The notes beneath the pieces are model-generated. The model saw nothing but the letters and a program-made list of their open reading frames with translations. It searched no databases and was not told the origin of the DNA. A program made the position numbers and the translations under genes. A DNA stretch of 64,000 nt from Lachnospiraceae bacterium (GTDB taxonomy: Bacteria > Bacillota > Clostridia > Lachnospirales > Lachnospiraceae). Positions 44,550-53,194 of the stretch are shown here, piece after piece. The stretch is taken from contig CAJTIR010000020.1 in the NCBI GenBank assembly GCA_910576385.1, positions 1 through 64,000 on the forward strand, written 5' to 3'. Position 1 is the first letter of the stretch. Each line of letters starts with the position of its first letter.

Positions 44550-44646
44550 GGGCTGCTGCAAAATGAAGCTTATATACAATATATGGATAAGATTCTTGTG
44601 TTCTAAATGCCATATTTTGTATATACCAGTTATTTTGCAACAGCCC
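44550..44646. mobile_element. Palindromic element between murF and plsC
   Basis: A 97-bp palindrome: GGGCTGCTGCAAAAT at the left and ATTTTGCAACAGCCC at the right (one mismatch), with inner arms TATATACAATATATGG and CCATATTTTGTATATA. The ends resemble GGGCTGTTGCAAAAT-type insertion-sequence termini. Flanks show no clear target duplication. It sits between converging genes and could also act as a bidirectional terminator. A second small hairpin, GAGCAT/ATGCTC (44651-44670), abuts the plsC stop. Confidence 0.6.
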
Positions 44647-44669
44647 CTCTGAGCATTTTTAAACATGCT

Positions 44670-45407
44670 CTAGATCATAGCTTTATGTTGTTCTAACATT
44701 TCTTCAATCTTAGATTTGGTGTAAGCGCCAGAAAATTTTCGCTGTTCCTTATCTAATTCTTTTAAGTAAATTGGTTCGCCATATTCTACAATTACATGGC
44801 ATTTGCGCATGAAGGGCATATGTTGTTCCCAAATTGCATGGCTGTTCGAAATGGCAACAGGGATAATGGGACATCCTGTTTTCTCTGCCATTTTCAGACT
44901 GCCTTCTTTAAATGGCAATAGGCCATTTTCTGGATTAGGATTTCTTGTGCCCTCTGGAAAAATACAAACGGAGATACCGTTGTTGATTTGTTCAATTCCA
45001 GTGAGTATCATTTTCATTCCTGCCTTCAAATCAGAACGTTTGAGAAACAGGCAATGCAAATGTTTCATCCAGTTTGAGAGCAGCGGAACTTTTCTCATAA
45101 AATCTTTGGAAACATACCCAGTCAGCCCGGGACATCGGGAATAAGTGATCACGATATCAAAATAGCTCTGGTGATTCGGGATGTACAGTACAGCCTTATC
45201 TTTGGGAATCCGATCTTCTCCAATAATGGTAAGTTTTGTTCCAGTAAAGATTAAAATCACCTTAAATGCCCACTGTACAATGCGAAGACTGCTGATATCT
45301 GCAGCCTGCGGATTAAATTTTTTTATCACTCGCTCCATTAGCATAATGGGAATGGATGCGATTAAAAAAAGAATTAAAAAGGCAGAAACCAGAAGTAGTC
45401 GTATCAT
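44670..45407 (-). CDS. plsC: 1-acyl-sn-glycerol-3-phosphate acyltransferase
   Basis: 245 residues with an N-terminal membrane helix (LLLVSAFLILFLIA) and the acyltransferase motifs: HX4D in NHQSYFDIV, then the GMKMILTG region, FPEGTRN, and PIIPVAISN. It transfers an acyl chain to lysophosphatidic acid in phospholipid synthesis. It is the only gene on its strand here, converging with murF across a palindromic element. Confidence 0.93.
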   Translation of the reverse strand: MIRLLLVSAFLILFLIASIPIMLMERVIKKFNPQAADISSLRIVQWAFKVILIFTGTKLTIIGEDRIPKDKAVLYIPNHQSYFDIVITYSRCPGLTGYVSKDFMRKVPLLSNWMKHLHCLFLKRSDLKAGMKMILTGIEQINNGISVCIFPEGTRNPNPENGLLPFKEGSLKMAEKTGCPIIPVAISNSHAIWEQHMPFMRKCHVIVEYGEPIYLKELDKEQRKFSGAYTKSKIEEMLEQHKAMI

Positions 45408-45558
45408 ATCATTTACCGTTCCTTTTGGAGATTATATTGACCAAGGATAAATCCTCTGCTGTATATTATACTAAGGTATTTAAAAAAATACAATCATAAA
45501 TATGATCAAAATCATATACAATATTAAGAGAACGTATAAGAATGTAAGGGAGTTTGTG

Positions 45559-45990
45559 ATGAGAAGAATTGTTTCAGAAAAAAATCTGCTGTGTCTGCTG
45601 TCACTGATGATACTACTGTTTGCACTTTTGCTGGCAGGTTGTGGTTTAGAGAAAACAGATAACCGCAAATTAAAGGATCTTTCCTATACTATTTTGGAAG
45701 AAAAAGATATTCCAGAGGAATTTTTAGCTGTGATAGAGGAAAAGAAGGAAAATATTTTTAAATTGACTTATACAGATCAGGAGAATTTATACATAGCGGT
45801 TGGTTATGGCGTCCAGGAAACAGGTGGTTACAGTATTTCTGTCAATCAATGTTATTTGACAAAAAATGCCGTATATTTTGATACAACATTGATTGGACCA
45901 TCCAAAGGAGAAAAAGTCAATGAGGTAAAATCTTATCCATATTTGGTAATTAAGACAAAATATTTAGAAAAAAGTGTTGTTTTTGAGTAG
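45559..45990 (+). CDS. Lipoprotein with PrcB-like C-terminal domain
   Basis: 143 residues from the ATG at 45559 (AAGGGAG about 6 nt upstream). The signal sequence (LSLMILLFALLLAGC) ends in lipobox LAGC. The mature part matches the PrcB C-terminal domain family: a QENLYIAVGYGVQETGGYSI core, then VYFDTTLIGPSKGE and YPYLVIKTK. PrcB in Treponema helps stabilise a surface protease; in Firmicutes the domain occurs in small lipoproteins of unknown role. No protease gene lies next to it. Confidence 0.8.
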   Translation: MRRIVSEKNLLCLLSLMILLFALLLAGCGLEKTDNRKLKDLSYTILEEKDIPEEFLAVIEEKKENIFKLTYTDQENLYIAVGYGVQETGGYSISVNQCYLTKNAVYFDTTLIGPSKGEKVNEVKSYPYLVIKTKYLEKSVVFE

Positions 45991-46377
45991 AAAAAACGAT
46001 AGGAATCTTGTTTTAAATGTGTTAAGATGATAGACAAGGCGTGATGACAGGGTTGTGCAGCTTTTGCACAATCCTTGTGTATGTCTGGTGTCAAGGGTAT
46101 CTGAGGCATTTTTCAACATATAGAAAAGATTGGGAGGACAAGCAGACCGTGCATGATTTTGCGCGAATCGTTTATAATAGAGAGTAGTAGTTCATTCGTA
46201 GTTCTCAATCAGGCACAGAAATAGTAATTTTGCATAAAATAAGCTAACAGGGAAAGATTTACAAATGGATAAAGTGTGTTATAATAGTACATAAAGTTTT
46301 CTGTAAGCATTTTGGCGAAAGAAAAGATATGTTACTATAATAACTTCTTGTACGAAAATAGAGCATAGAGGTGCAAT
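45991..46377 (+). promoter_or_regulatory. 387-nt gap before murA: hairpin and promoters
   Basis: GGTTGTGC (46051-46058) and GCACAATCC (46066-46074) form a short hairpin that may end the lipoprotein transcript. The best murA promoter is TTTACA (46258-46263), 16 nt, TATAAT (46280-46285). Further perfect or near-perfect TATAAT boxes occur around 46171 and 46335 without good -35 partners. No reading frame of interest is present. Confidence 0.5.
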
Positions 46378-47670
46378 ATGGAACAGTATGTGATTAGAGG
46401 AGGTAATCCGTTAGTTGGAGAAGTGGAGATTGGCGGAGCAAAAAATGCAGCTTTGGCAATTCTGGCGGCATCCATTATGACGGATGAAACCGTAACGATA
46501 GATAATTTACCCGATGTACGGGATATCAATGCTTTGCTCCAGGCGATGGGCGATATTGGAGCAATTATAGACAGAGTAGATGCGCACACCGTGAAGGTCA
46601 ATGGTTCTTTTGTGAAGGATATTCCAGTGGATTATGATTCCATGAAGAAGATCCGAGCGTCCTATTACTTATTAGGTTCCCTCCTTGGAAAATACAAGCG
46701 TGCAGAGGTGACATTGCCTGGCGGCTGTAACATTGGAAGCCGTCCAATGGATCTGCATATCAAGGGTTTCCGTGCGCTGGGCGCCCATGTGGAGATCCGC
46801 AATGGAGCTGTGGCAGCGGAAGCAGAGAAACTCACTGGAAGCCATATTTATCTGGATAAGGTATCTGTAGGGGCTACGATCAATATTATGATGGCGGCAG
46901 CTATGGCAGAAGGAAAAACTACGATTGAAAATGCAGCGAAGGAGCCGCATGTGGTGGATGTGGCCAATTTTTTAAACAGTATGGGTGCGAATATCCGCGG
47001 CGCTGGTACAGACGTCATTCGTATTGTAGGTGTGGAAAAGCTGCACAAGACGGAGTATTCTGTGATTCCTGATCAGATTGAGGCAGGCACTTTTATGTTT
47101 GCGGCGGCAGCCACAAAAGGGGATGTCACCGTGAAAAATGTAATTCCCAAGCACTTAGAAGCAACTACGGCAAAGCTGTTGGAGGCGGGCTGTGAGGTGG
47201 AGGAATTTGACGATGCAGTTCGTGTGGTAGCCTCCAAACCATTGCGGCATACCCAGGTGACAACACTGCCCTATCCTGGATTTCCAACAGATATGCAGCC
47301 GCAGATGTCTGTGGTTTTGGGTATTGCGCAGGGAACCAGTACGGTGACAGAGAGTATTTTTGAGAATCGGTTTAAATATGTGGATGAATTGACGCGTATG
47401 GGGGCGGATATTAAGGTTGAGAGCAACATCGCCATTATCAATGGTGTGAAGAATTTTACTGGAGCCAGAGTGAGTGCGCCCGATCTGAGAGCGGGCGCGG
47501 CGCTTGTGATTGCTGGGCTATCTGCGCAGGGCGTCACTATTATAGATGATATCCATTATATTCAGAGAGGCTATGAAGCCTTTGAGGAGAAATTGGAAGG
47601 ACTGGGTGCACAGATTCAGCGCGTGAATACGGAGAAGGAGATCCAGAAGTTTCAGTTTAAGGTTGGATAG
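46378..47670 (+). CDS. murA: UDP-N-acetylglucosamine 1-carboxyvinyltransferase
   Basis: 430 residues, normal length. Key parts are VEIGGAKNAALAILAAS with the catalytic Lys, the active-site Cys at about 117 in LPGGCNIGSRP (equivalent to Cys115 of Escherichia coli and the fosfomycin target), and PTDMQPQMSV with the catalytic Asp. It starts peptidoglycan synthesis. The Cys, not Asp, at this position predicts intrinsic fosfomycin-sensitive chemistry. GAGGTGCAAT precedes the ATG. Confidence 0.96.
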   Translation: MEQYVIRGGNPLVGEVEIGGAKNAALAILAASIMTDETVTIDNLPDVRDINALLQAMGDIGAIIDRVDAHTVKVNGSFVKDIPVDYDSMKKIRASYYLLGSLLGKYKRAEVTLPGGCNIGSRPMDLHIKGFRALGAHVEIRNGAVAAEAEKLTGSHIYLDKVSVGATINIMMAAAMAEGKTTIENAAKEPHVVDVANFLNSMGANIRGAGTDVIRIVGVEKLHKTEYSVIPDQIEAGTFMFAAAATKGDVTVKNVIPKHLEATTAKLLEAGCEVEEFDDAVRVVASKPLRHTQVTTLPYPGFPTDMQPQMSVVLGIAQGTSTVTESIFENRFKYVDELTRMGADIKVESNIAIINGVKNFTGARVSAPDLRAGAALVIAGLSAQGVTIIDDIHYIQRGYEAFEEKLEGLGAQIQRVNTEKEIQKFQFKVG

Positions 47671-47745
47671 TGATAGGTATAAAATGAAAGATTTGCGGGA
47701 ATGGTAATTAAAAATGCACATCAGATGTGCAAAGGAGGACAGATT

Positions 47746-49566
47746 ATGTTATATCCGATTTTAACACCATCCCGCTTTTTGTGTGATTTGAGCGGCGTAT
47801 GGAACTTTAAACTAGATAACGGAAAAGGTTTTGAAGAAAAATGGCAGGAAAAGCCGTTGAAAGATGCCATGCCCATGCCTGTGCCAGCTTCCTATAATGA
47901 TCTCAAGGAAGGCGTTGATTTCCGAGATCACTACGGCTGGGTGTTTTATCAGCGTGAAATTGCTCTGCCAGCGGCCGTTGCTGGCGAGCGTGTGATGCTG
48001 CGCTGTGATGCTGTGACCCATCATGCTAAGGTCTATCTGGATGGGCAGTTGATCTGCGAGCACCGAGGAGGATTTTTGCCGTTTGAGGCGGAGATTACAG
48101 AGCAGATCACAGAGGGCGAACATCTTTTGACCATTGCAGTGGATAATGTAATCGACTATACTACACTTCCGGTCGGCGGCAAAGCGGACATGTTGGGCGG
48201 TCTGATGGGAGGTATAGCGGAAAGCGGTGAGAGCAAGCAGCAAAACCATCCCAATTTTGATTTTTTTAATTATTGTGGTATCACAAGGCCAGTGCGAATC
48301 TATACGACGCCAAAGGAATATATTCAAGATATCACATTGGTTTCTGAGGTGAATGGGGAACATGCAGATATCCATTATCAAATTGAAACCTCCGGTGGTG
48401 AGAATGCTTCTAAAGATTGTAAGATTGAAGTATTTGACTGTCAGGGAAATTTGGCAGCGGAGGGGTCAGATACGGAAGGAACATTGCATATCGCTTCGGT
48501 ACATTTATGGCAGCCTTTGAATGCGTATCTATATCAGGTGAAGGTAACGTATGGCAAAGATCAGTATACGCTGCCTTATGGGGTGCGTACTGTGCGTGTG
48601 GAAGGCGAGCAATTCCTCATCAATGACAAACCATTTTATTTTAAGGGATATGGCAAGCATGAGGACACATTTCCAAATGGCCGTGGCATTCACCTGCCCA
48701 TGAATACGAAAGACATTTCACTGATGAAATGGCAGGGAGCCAATAGTTTTCGCACAAGCCATTATCCATACAGTGAGGAGATGATGCGGCTCTGTGACCA
48801 GGAAGGAATCGTTGTCATTGATGAGACTACGGCGGTAGGCGTTAATTTACAGTTTGGCGGCGGGGCTAATTTCGGCGGTGAAAAAATCGGAACTTTTGAC
48901 CCCGAGAAAGGTGTTAAGACACAGGAACATCACAAAGAGGTGATCAGAGATTTAATTTCCAGAGATAAAAATTATGCCTGTGTGGTGATGTGGAGTATTG
49001 CTAATGAGCCGGATTCCGCTGCGGAGGGGGCTTATGAGTATTTCAAGCCATTGTATGACTTAGCCAGAGAACTGGATCGTCAAAAACTGCCCTGTACGCT
49101 GGTCAGTGTACAGATGGCCGATCCAGAAAAGGATTGTTCTGGTAAACTGAGTGATGTGATTTGTCTCAATCGTTATTATGGCTGGTATTTTGGAGGGCCA
49201 GATTTGGAAGGACCGAAGCTTGCCCTGCGCAAAGAACTTGATTATTGGAAGAAATTAGGAAAGCCTGTGATTTTTACCGAATATGGCGCAGATACTGTCA
49301 TGGGATTTCATGACGCTACCCCAGTGATGTATACCGAGGAGTATCAGGTTGATTATTACAAGATGAATAACAGTGTTTTTGACGAATATAGTATGGTTGT
49401 TGGGGAACAGGCATGGAATTTTGCAGATTTTGCCACTAGCCAGAGTCTGTTGCGCGTACAGGGAAATAAGAAGGGAGTCTTCACCAGAGACCGCAAACCT
49501 AAGCTCGCTGCGCATTACTTTAGGGAGCGTTGGAAGAGTATACCAGATTTTGGGTACAAAAAATAA
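47746..49566 (+). CDS. uidA: Beta-glucuronidase (GH2), Loop 1 type
   Basis: 606 residues from the ATG at 47746 with AAAGGAGG 7-8 nt upstream. A GH2 enzyme with N-terminal jelly-roll domain (LCDLSGVWNF), Ig-like domain and C-terminal TIM barrel. Acid/base E421 is in WSIANEPDS and nucleophile E512 in FTEYGADT. The NxK glucuronidase signature that grips the glucuronate carboxylate is N574/K576 in GNKKG. Between GVNL and TQEHH lies a 23-residue insertion, about as long as the Loop 1 of Escherichia coli GUS, which processes small drug glucuronides. No signal peptide, so it works in the cytoplasm on imported glucuronides. No transporter is adjacent. Confidence 0.93.
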   Translation: MLYPILTPSRFLCDLSGVWNFKLDNGKGFEEKWQEKPLKDAMPMPVPASYNDLKEGVDFRDHYGWVFYQREIALPAAVAGERVMLRCDAVTHHAKVYLDGQLICEHRGGFLPFEAEITEQITEGEHLLTIAVDNVIDYTTLPVGGKADMLGGLMGGIAESGESKQQNHPNFDFFNYCGITRPVRIYTTPKEYIQDITLVSEVNGEHADIHYQIETSGGENASKDCKIEVFDCQGNLAAEGSDTEGTLHIASVHLWQPLNAYLYQVKVTYGKDQYTLPYGVRTVRVEGEQFLINDKPFYFKGYGKHEDTFPNGRGIHLPMNTKDISLMKWQGANSFRTSHYPYSEEMMRLCDQEGIVVIDETTAVGVNLQFGGGANFGGEKIGTFDPEKGVKTQEHHKEVIRDLISRDKNYACVVMWSIANEPDSAAEGAYEYFKPLYDLARELDRQKLPCTLVSVQMADPEKDCSGKLSDVICLNRYYGWYFGGPDLEGPKLALRKELDYWKKLGKPVIFTEYGADTVMGFHDATPVMYTEEYQVDYYKMNNSVFDEYSMVVGEQAWNFADFATSQSLLRVQGNKKGVFTRDRKPKLAAHYFRERWKSIPDFGYKK

Positions 49567-49671
49567 TAGTAACTATTTAAAACTTGATGCCATAGATATG
49601 CCAGCTAAGCGGCTATACAGCTCTGTAAAGAGATCTATCTACGGCTGAGGGATTTTCAACTCGTAAATACG

Positions 49672-49720
49672 GAAGTCAGGCTCTTTCAAATAAATTTGAC
49701 GAACCTGGCTTCTCATTTTT
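49672..49720 (+). terminator. Terminator of the glucuronidase gene
   Basis: GAAGTCAGG (49672-49680) pairs with CCTGGCTTC (49704-49712), one mismatch, followed by TCATTTTT. The rest of the 235-nt gap to the HD-GYP gene holds nothing else clear. Confidence 0.65.
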
Positions 49721-49801
49721 ATGTGGTTTTAAATTGTCACAAATAACAGGAAAAAATATTTTGGATTTTTTACACACATTTCACGGGTGAAAGTGAATGT
49801 T

Positions 49802-50953
49802 CTATATAATCTTTATGATCTCAAGTTCCGGTTTTGAGAGCATATCAATTACGGATCCGTCATCTAATTGGAGCATCGGTCTTGTCAAATGATGAGGATT
49901 AATCATTACAATATTTGCACTCCAGCCATTATTTAAAAGTACACGGTTGCGCTGGTAGGAGTTGGCAATCCGTTTTAAAAAGGTCAGTATGTACTTGGGA
50001 TGATATTTTTGCAGGCCGTCTTTTTCAAATATGTCAATGACCTGGAAAGGACACAGCGGAGAGCGATAAGAACGCGCTGCTGTCATAGCGTCATATACAT
50101 CTGCAATGGCAATGATATGTGCAAAATTGTCAATTTCATCTGTAGTCAGCCCTTGTGGATAACCGGAACCATCACAGCGTTCATGATGCTGTAAGGCAGC
50201 TTTTTTTATATGGTCGTCCATCGGCAATGCCTTTAAGAGTTTGTAGCTGAACAGCGGGTGTTGTTTAATCATTTTAAACTCTTCATCCGTATATTTGCCG
50301 CATTTGTTTAAAATCTCATCAGGGATAGAGGTTTTACCGATGTCGTGGAACAGCCCACATAGAGCCACAAGTTCAAGTTCTTTTGAGGAAAAACGCATCC
50401 ATTTTCCCATAGCCATAGCAATCAGTGCCACGTTCAAACAATGGGAATATACGCTGTCATCATTGAGTCGCATATTGTGCAGTTTGTCAAACATCTCAAC
50501 ACTGGTCTGGCAAGAAGCAACCAGGTTTGAGCATTCTTTTAAAATATACTGGACGTTTACAGGCGCCTTGGGATTTGCAATAATGCCATCAAAGATCTCT
50601 CGCAGCGAATTTAATATTTTTGAGTATTCAATCTGAAATTTCATAAATTCAGGTTTTGCTTTTACCCGCTGCGCATAAGAAGGATTGGCAGCACGGCTCC
50701 ATGTTGGAGCTTGCATCTTGTGTTCCTGTGCGTCGGAATTTTTCTCAGAATCCTCTGTTTTAGAAATCTGCTCCACAGGAGCATCGTCGGGTTCCTTGAT
50801 GGGGACATTACGAATACTGTAATAGGACAGCTTGGAAATTAATTCGGGAGTCAATGTTGTATTGGCATCCATGACCATCTGTCCGCGATCCGTATAAATT
50901 GTTTCTGCGGTAACCATCCCTGGTTGTAAATCGTTGATAAGTAAATTTTTCAT
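49802..50953 (-). CDS. HD-GYP domain phosphohydrolase
   Basis: 383 residues from the ATG at 50953 (AGGGAG upstream on the - strand; the in-frame start at 50998 lacks one). An N-terminal domain (DLQPGMVTAETIY ... SYYSIRNVPI) of the DUF3391-like type is followed by an HD-GYP domain with LFHDIGKTSIP, HP, and HHERCDGSGYPQGL. HD-GYP enzymes hydrolyse cyclic di-GMP or 3',3'-cGAMP. All metal-binding and GYP residues are present, so activity is likely. No receiver domain is present. Confidence 0.9.
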   Translation of the reverse strand: MKNLLINDLQPGMVTAETIYTDRGQMVMDANTTLTPELISKLSYYSIRNVPIKEPDDAPVEQISKTEDSEKNSDAQEHKMQAPTWSRAANPSYAQRVKAKPEFMKFQIEYSKILNSLREIFDGIIANPKAPVNVQYILKECSNLVASCQTSVEMFDKLHNMRLNDDSVYSHCLNVALIAMAMGKWMRFSSKELELVALCGLFHDIGKTSIPDEILNKCGKYTDEEFKMIKQHPLFSYKLLKALPMDDHIKKAALQHHERCDGSGYPQGLTTDEIDNFAHIIAIADVYDAMTAARSYRSPLCPFQVIDIFEKDGLQKYHPKYILTFLKRIANSYQRNRVLLNNGWSANIVMINPHHLTRPMLQLDDGSVIDMLSKPELEIIKII

Positions 50954-51084
50954 TGGCGTTCTCCCTATTTGGTTGCTGAGTACAAAAATAAAAAGCATCT
51001 ATAAATTTATTGTAAAAATAAAGCTAGGATTTGTCAATAAAGAAATCCTGTTTGAATCTGCAAAATATGGTAATTCAAAACATA

Positions 51085-51279
51085 TTTGAGTTTCCCCATT
51101 TTGTAATCCATAGCCCCAAAAGGTTTCCATCATAAAATGATGGAAACACTTTGCACATAAAAGCGTTAGGAAAAGCTAGCTTTTCAGACGCTTTTTGTGC
51201 AAGATGTCTATGATGCCAAAGGCAGCAAGACCTTTTGGCGCTAAAATATCAGTGATTATAAAAAATGGGGAAACTCAAA
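51085..51279. mobile_element. MITE-like palindromic element, copy C (full length)
   Basis: A 195-bp copy with the same 18-bp terminal inverted repeat as copies A and B. It is flanked by the perfect 8-bp repeat AAAACATA (51077-51084 and 51280-51287), good evidence for insertion by transposition. Internal hairpins match those of copy B on the opposite strand, GTTTCCATCA/TGATGGAAAC among them. It lies in the HD-GYP/metK gap, with its right end 11 nt before the metK -35 box. Confidence 0.88.
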
Positions 51280-51290
51280 AAAACATATCC

Positions 51291-51319
51291 TTGACAGAAT
51301 CAAAAAAATAGAGTATGTT
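51291..51319 (+). promoter_or_regulatory. Promoter of the metK transcript
   Basis: TTGACA (51291-51296), 17 nt, TATGTT (51314-51319). Transcription would start near 51326, about 30 nt before the SAM riboswitch. The box directly follows the target duplication of the element copy C. Confidence 0.65.
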
Positions 51320-51356
51320 ATACATAAAGATTTGAAAATTCCATATTGTAATAATT

Positions 51357-51510
51357 TCTCTTATTCAGAGTGGTGGAGATACATAGGATCTGAGAAGCCA
51401 CGGCAACCCCTCTACGGAAGGTGCCAGCCTGAGCGAGTAATCGAACAATAAGAGGATTTGATTATCTTTATAGACTGTCAGGTCCGCTTATAATATAAGC
51501 GGACATTTTT
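51357..51510 (+). promoter_or_regulatory. SAM-I (S-box) riboswitch and its terminator
   Basis: P1 is CTCTTATT (51358-51365) with AATAAGAG (51447-51454). Between them are the conserved S-box elements CAGAGTGGTGGAGA, GGATCTGAGAAGCCACGGCAACC, GGTGCCAGCCTGAGCGAG. A terminator follows: GTCCGCTTA (51482-51490) with TAAGCGGAC (51496-51504), then ATTTTT. High S-adenosylmethionine should favour the terminator and switch off metK. Class assigned from conserved motifs by eye. Confidence 0.92.
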
Positions 51511-51620
51511 ATATATTGGGAAAGTTCTGTGAACTTCCCTAATATATAATGTTATGCGCATTCGGCGCAGCAAAGCAGGAGTCTTTGTTATTTATTTTAC
51601 ACATTAAGGAGGAATTTAAA

Positions 51621-52808
51621 ATGGAAAAAAGATTATTTACATCAGAATCTGTCACAGAAGGACATCCAGACAAAGTCTGTGATGCAGTGTCAGACGCGAT
51701 TTTGGATGCTTTGATGGAACAGGATCCCATGAGCCGTGTAGCTTGTGAGACAGCAGCATGTACTGGATTTGTATTGGTGACAGGTGAGATCACCACCAAG
51801 GCACAGGTGGATTATTCTCAGATTGTCAGAGATACTGTCAATGAGATTGGCTATAACGATGGCGCCACTGGTTTTGACGGAAATACTTGTGCAGTGATGA
51901 TTGCCTTAGACCAGCAGTCAGCAGATATTGCTATGGGTGTGGATAAGGCGCTGGAAGCGAGAGAAAATAAAATGTCAGATGAACAATTGGAAGCCATAGG
52001 AGCTGGAGATCAGGGAATGATGTTTGGTTATGCCACCAATGAGACTCCAGAGCTGATGCCATATCCTATTTCATTGGCTCACAAACTTGCACTTCAGCTT
52101 ACGAAGGTGCGCAAGGATGGGACATTAACTTATCTGAGACCAGATGGAAAGACACAGGTATCTGTAGAATATGATGAAAATGGCTGTCCAAAGAGATTAG
52201 AGGCAGTTGTGCTCTCCACACAGCATGACGCAGATGTAACCCAGGAACAAATTCATGCAGATATCAAAAAGCATGTATTTGACCCAATTTTACCACAGGA
52301 AATGATTGACAATGAGACTAAATTTTTTATCAATCCTACCGGCCGTTTTGTGATTGGCGGACCGCATGGAGATGCAGGACTGACCGGACGTAAGATTATT
52401 GTAGATACATATGGCGGATATGCACGTCACGGCGGCGGCGCTTTTTCTGGAAAGGATTGTACCAAGGTAGACCGTTCAGCGGCTTATGCAGCGCGCTATG
52501 TAGCAAAAAATATTGTTGCGGCAGGCTTGGCGGATAAGTGTGAGATTCAGCTCTCCTATGCCATTGGCGTGGCACAGCCCACTTCTGTGATGGTAGATAC
52601 TTTTGGAACAGGAAAGCTCTCGGATGAGAGATTGGTAGAAGTGATCCGTGAGAAGTTTGATCTCAGGCCAGCGGGAATCATTAAAATGCTGGATTTAAGA
52701 CGTCCGATTTATAAGCAGACTGCTGCATATGGACATTTTGGGCGCAATGATTTGAATCTGCCCTGGGAGGCAACTGACAAGGCAGAGGAGTTAAAGAAAT
52801 ATTTATAA
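51621..52808 (+). CDS. metK: S-adenosylmethionine synthetase
   Basis: 395 residues from the ATG at 51621, with AAGGAGG 8 nt upstream. Conserved motifs: [16 protein letters not shown] (ATP/Met binding), [48 protein letters not shown]. It makes SAM from methionine and ATP and is controlled by the S-box riboswitch just upstream, a direct feedback loop. Confidence 0.97.
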   Translation: MEKRLFTSESVTEGHPDKVCDAVSDAILDALMEQDPMSRVACETAACTGFVLVTGEITTKAQVDYSQIVRDTVNEIGYNDGATGFDGNTCAVMIALDQQSADIAMGVDKALEARENKMSDEQLEAIGAGDQGMMFGYATNETPELMPYPISLAHKLALQLTKVRKDGTLTYLRPDGKTQVSVEYDENGCPKRLEAVVLSTQHDADVTQEQIHADIKKHVFDPILPQEMIDNETKFFINPTGRFVIGGPHGDAGLTGRKIIVDTYGGYARHGGGAFSGKDCTKVDRSAAYAARYVAKNIVAAGLADKCEIQLSYAIGVAQPTSVMVDTFGTGKLSDERLVEVIREKFDLRPAGIIKMLDLRRPIYKQTAAYGHFGRNDLNLPWEATDKAEELKKYL

Positions 52809-52898
52809 TATTTATTCAAACTTCATGGAAATAGAAGTCAGATCATTTCATTTTATTTGAAAAAGGTGGAAAGCAGCGAGATGCATCCGTAATAAAAA

Positions 52899-52944
52899 AG
52901 AATCAGATTGCTTGTTTTAGGATGAGCAGTCTGGTTCTTTTTTT
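52899..52944 (+). terminator. Terminator of metK
   Basis: AGAATCAGATTGCT (52899-52912) pairs with AGCAGTCTGGTTCT (52925-52938), with T7 after it. In the rest of the 386-nt gap to 53194 there is only a TATACT-like box near 53107 as a possible promoter for the next operon; no other structure was found. Confidence 0.8.
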
Positions 52945-53194
52945 GTGTCTAAATCAGGAGAGTATTCTTGGGTTGCGAAATTTGTCAGGATTATAAATAA
53001 AATATATAGAATAAAACATGTATTTTGATAAGGATGTGAAATAAAGTTGCCACAATCCCACTGGATTTAAACAATGGGTTAAGATGGCAAAAAATGGCGT
53101 TTTGTGTTATACTTATGCTCATGGGAACATGGAAATAAAAAGAATAGAATGGTACTAATTGCAGTGCGTTTGAAATTATTAAGGAAGTGATTAC

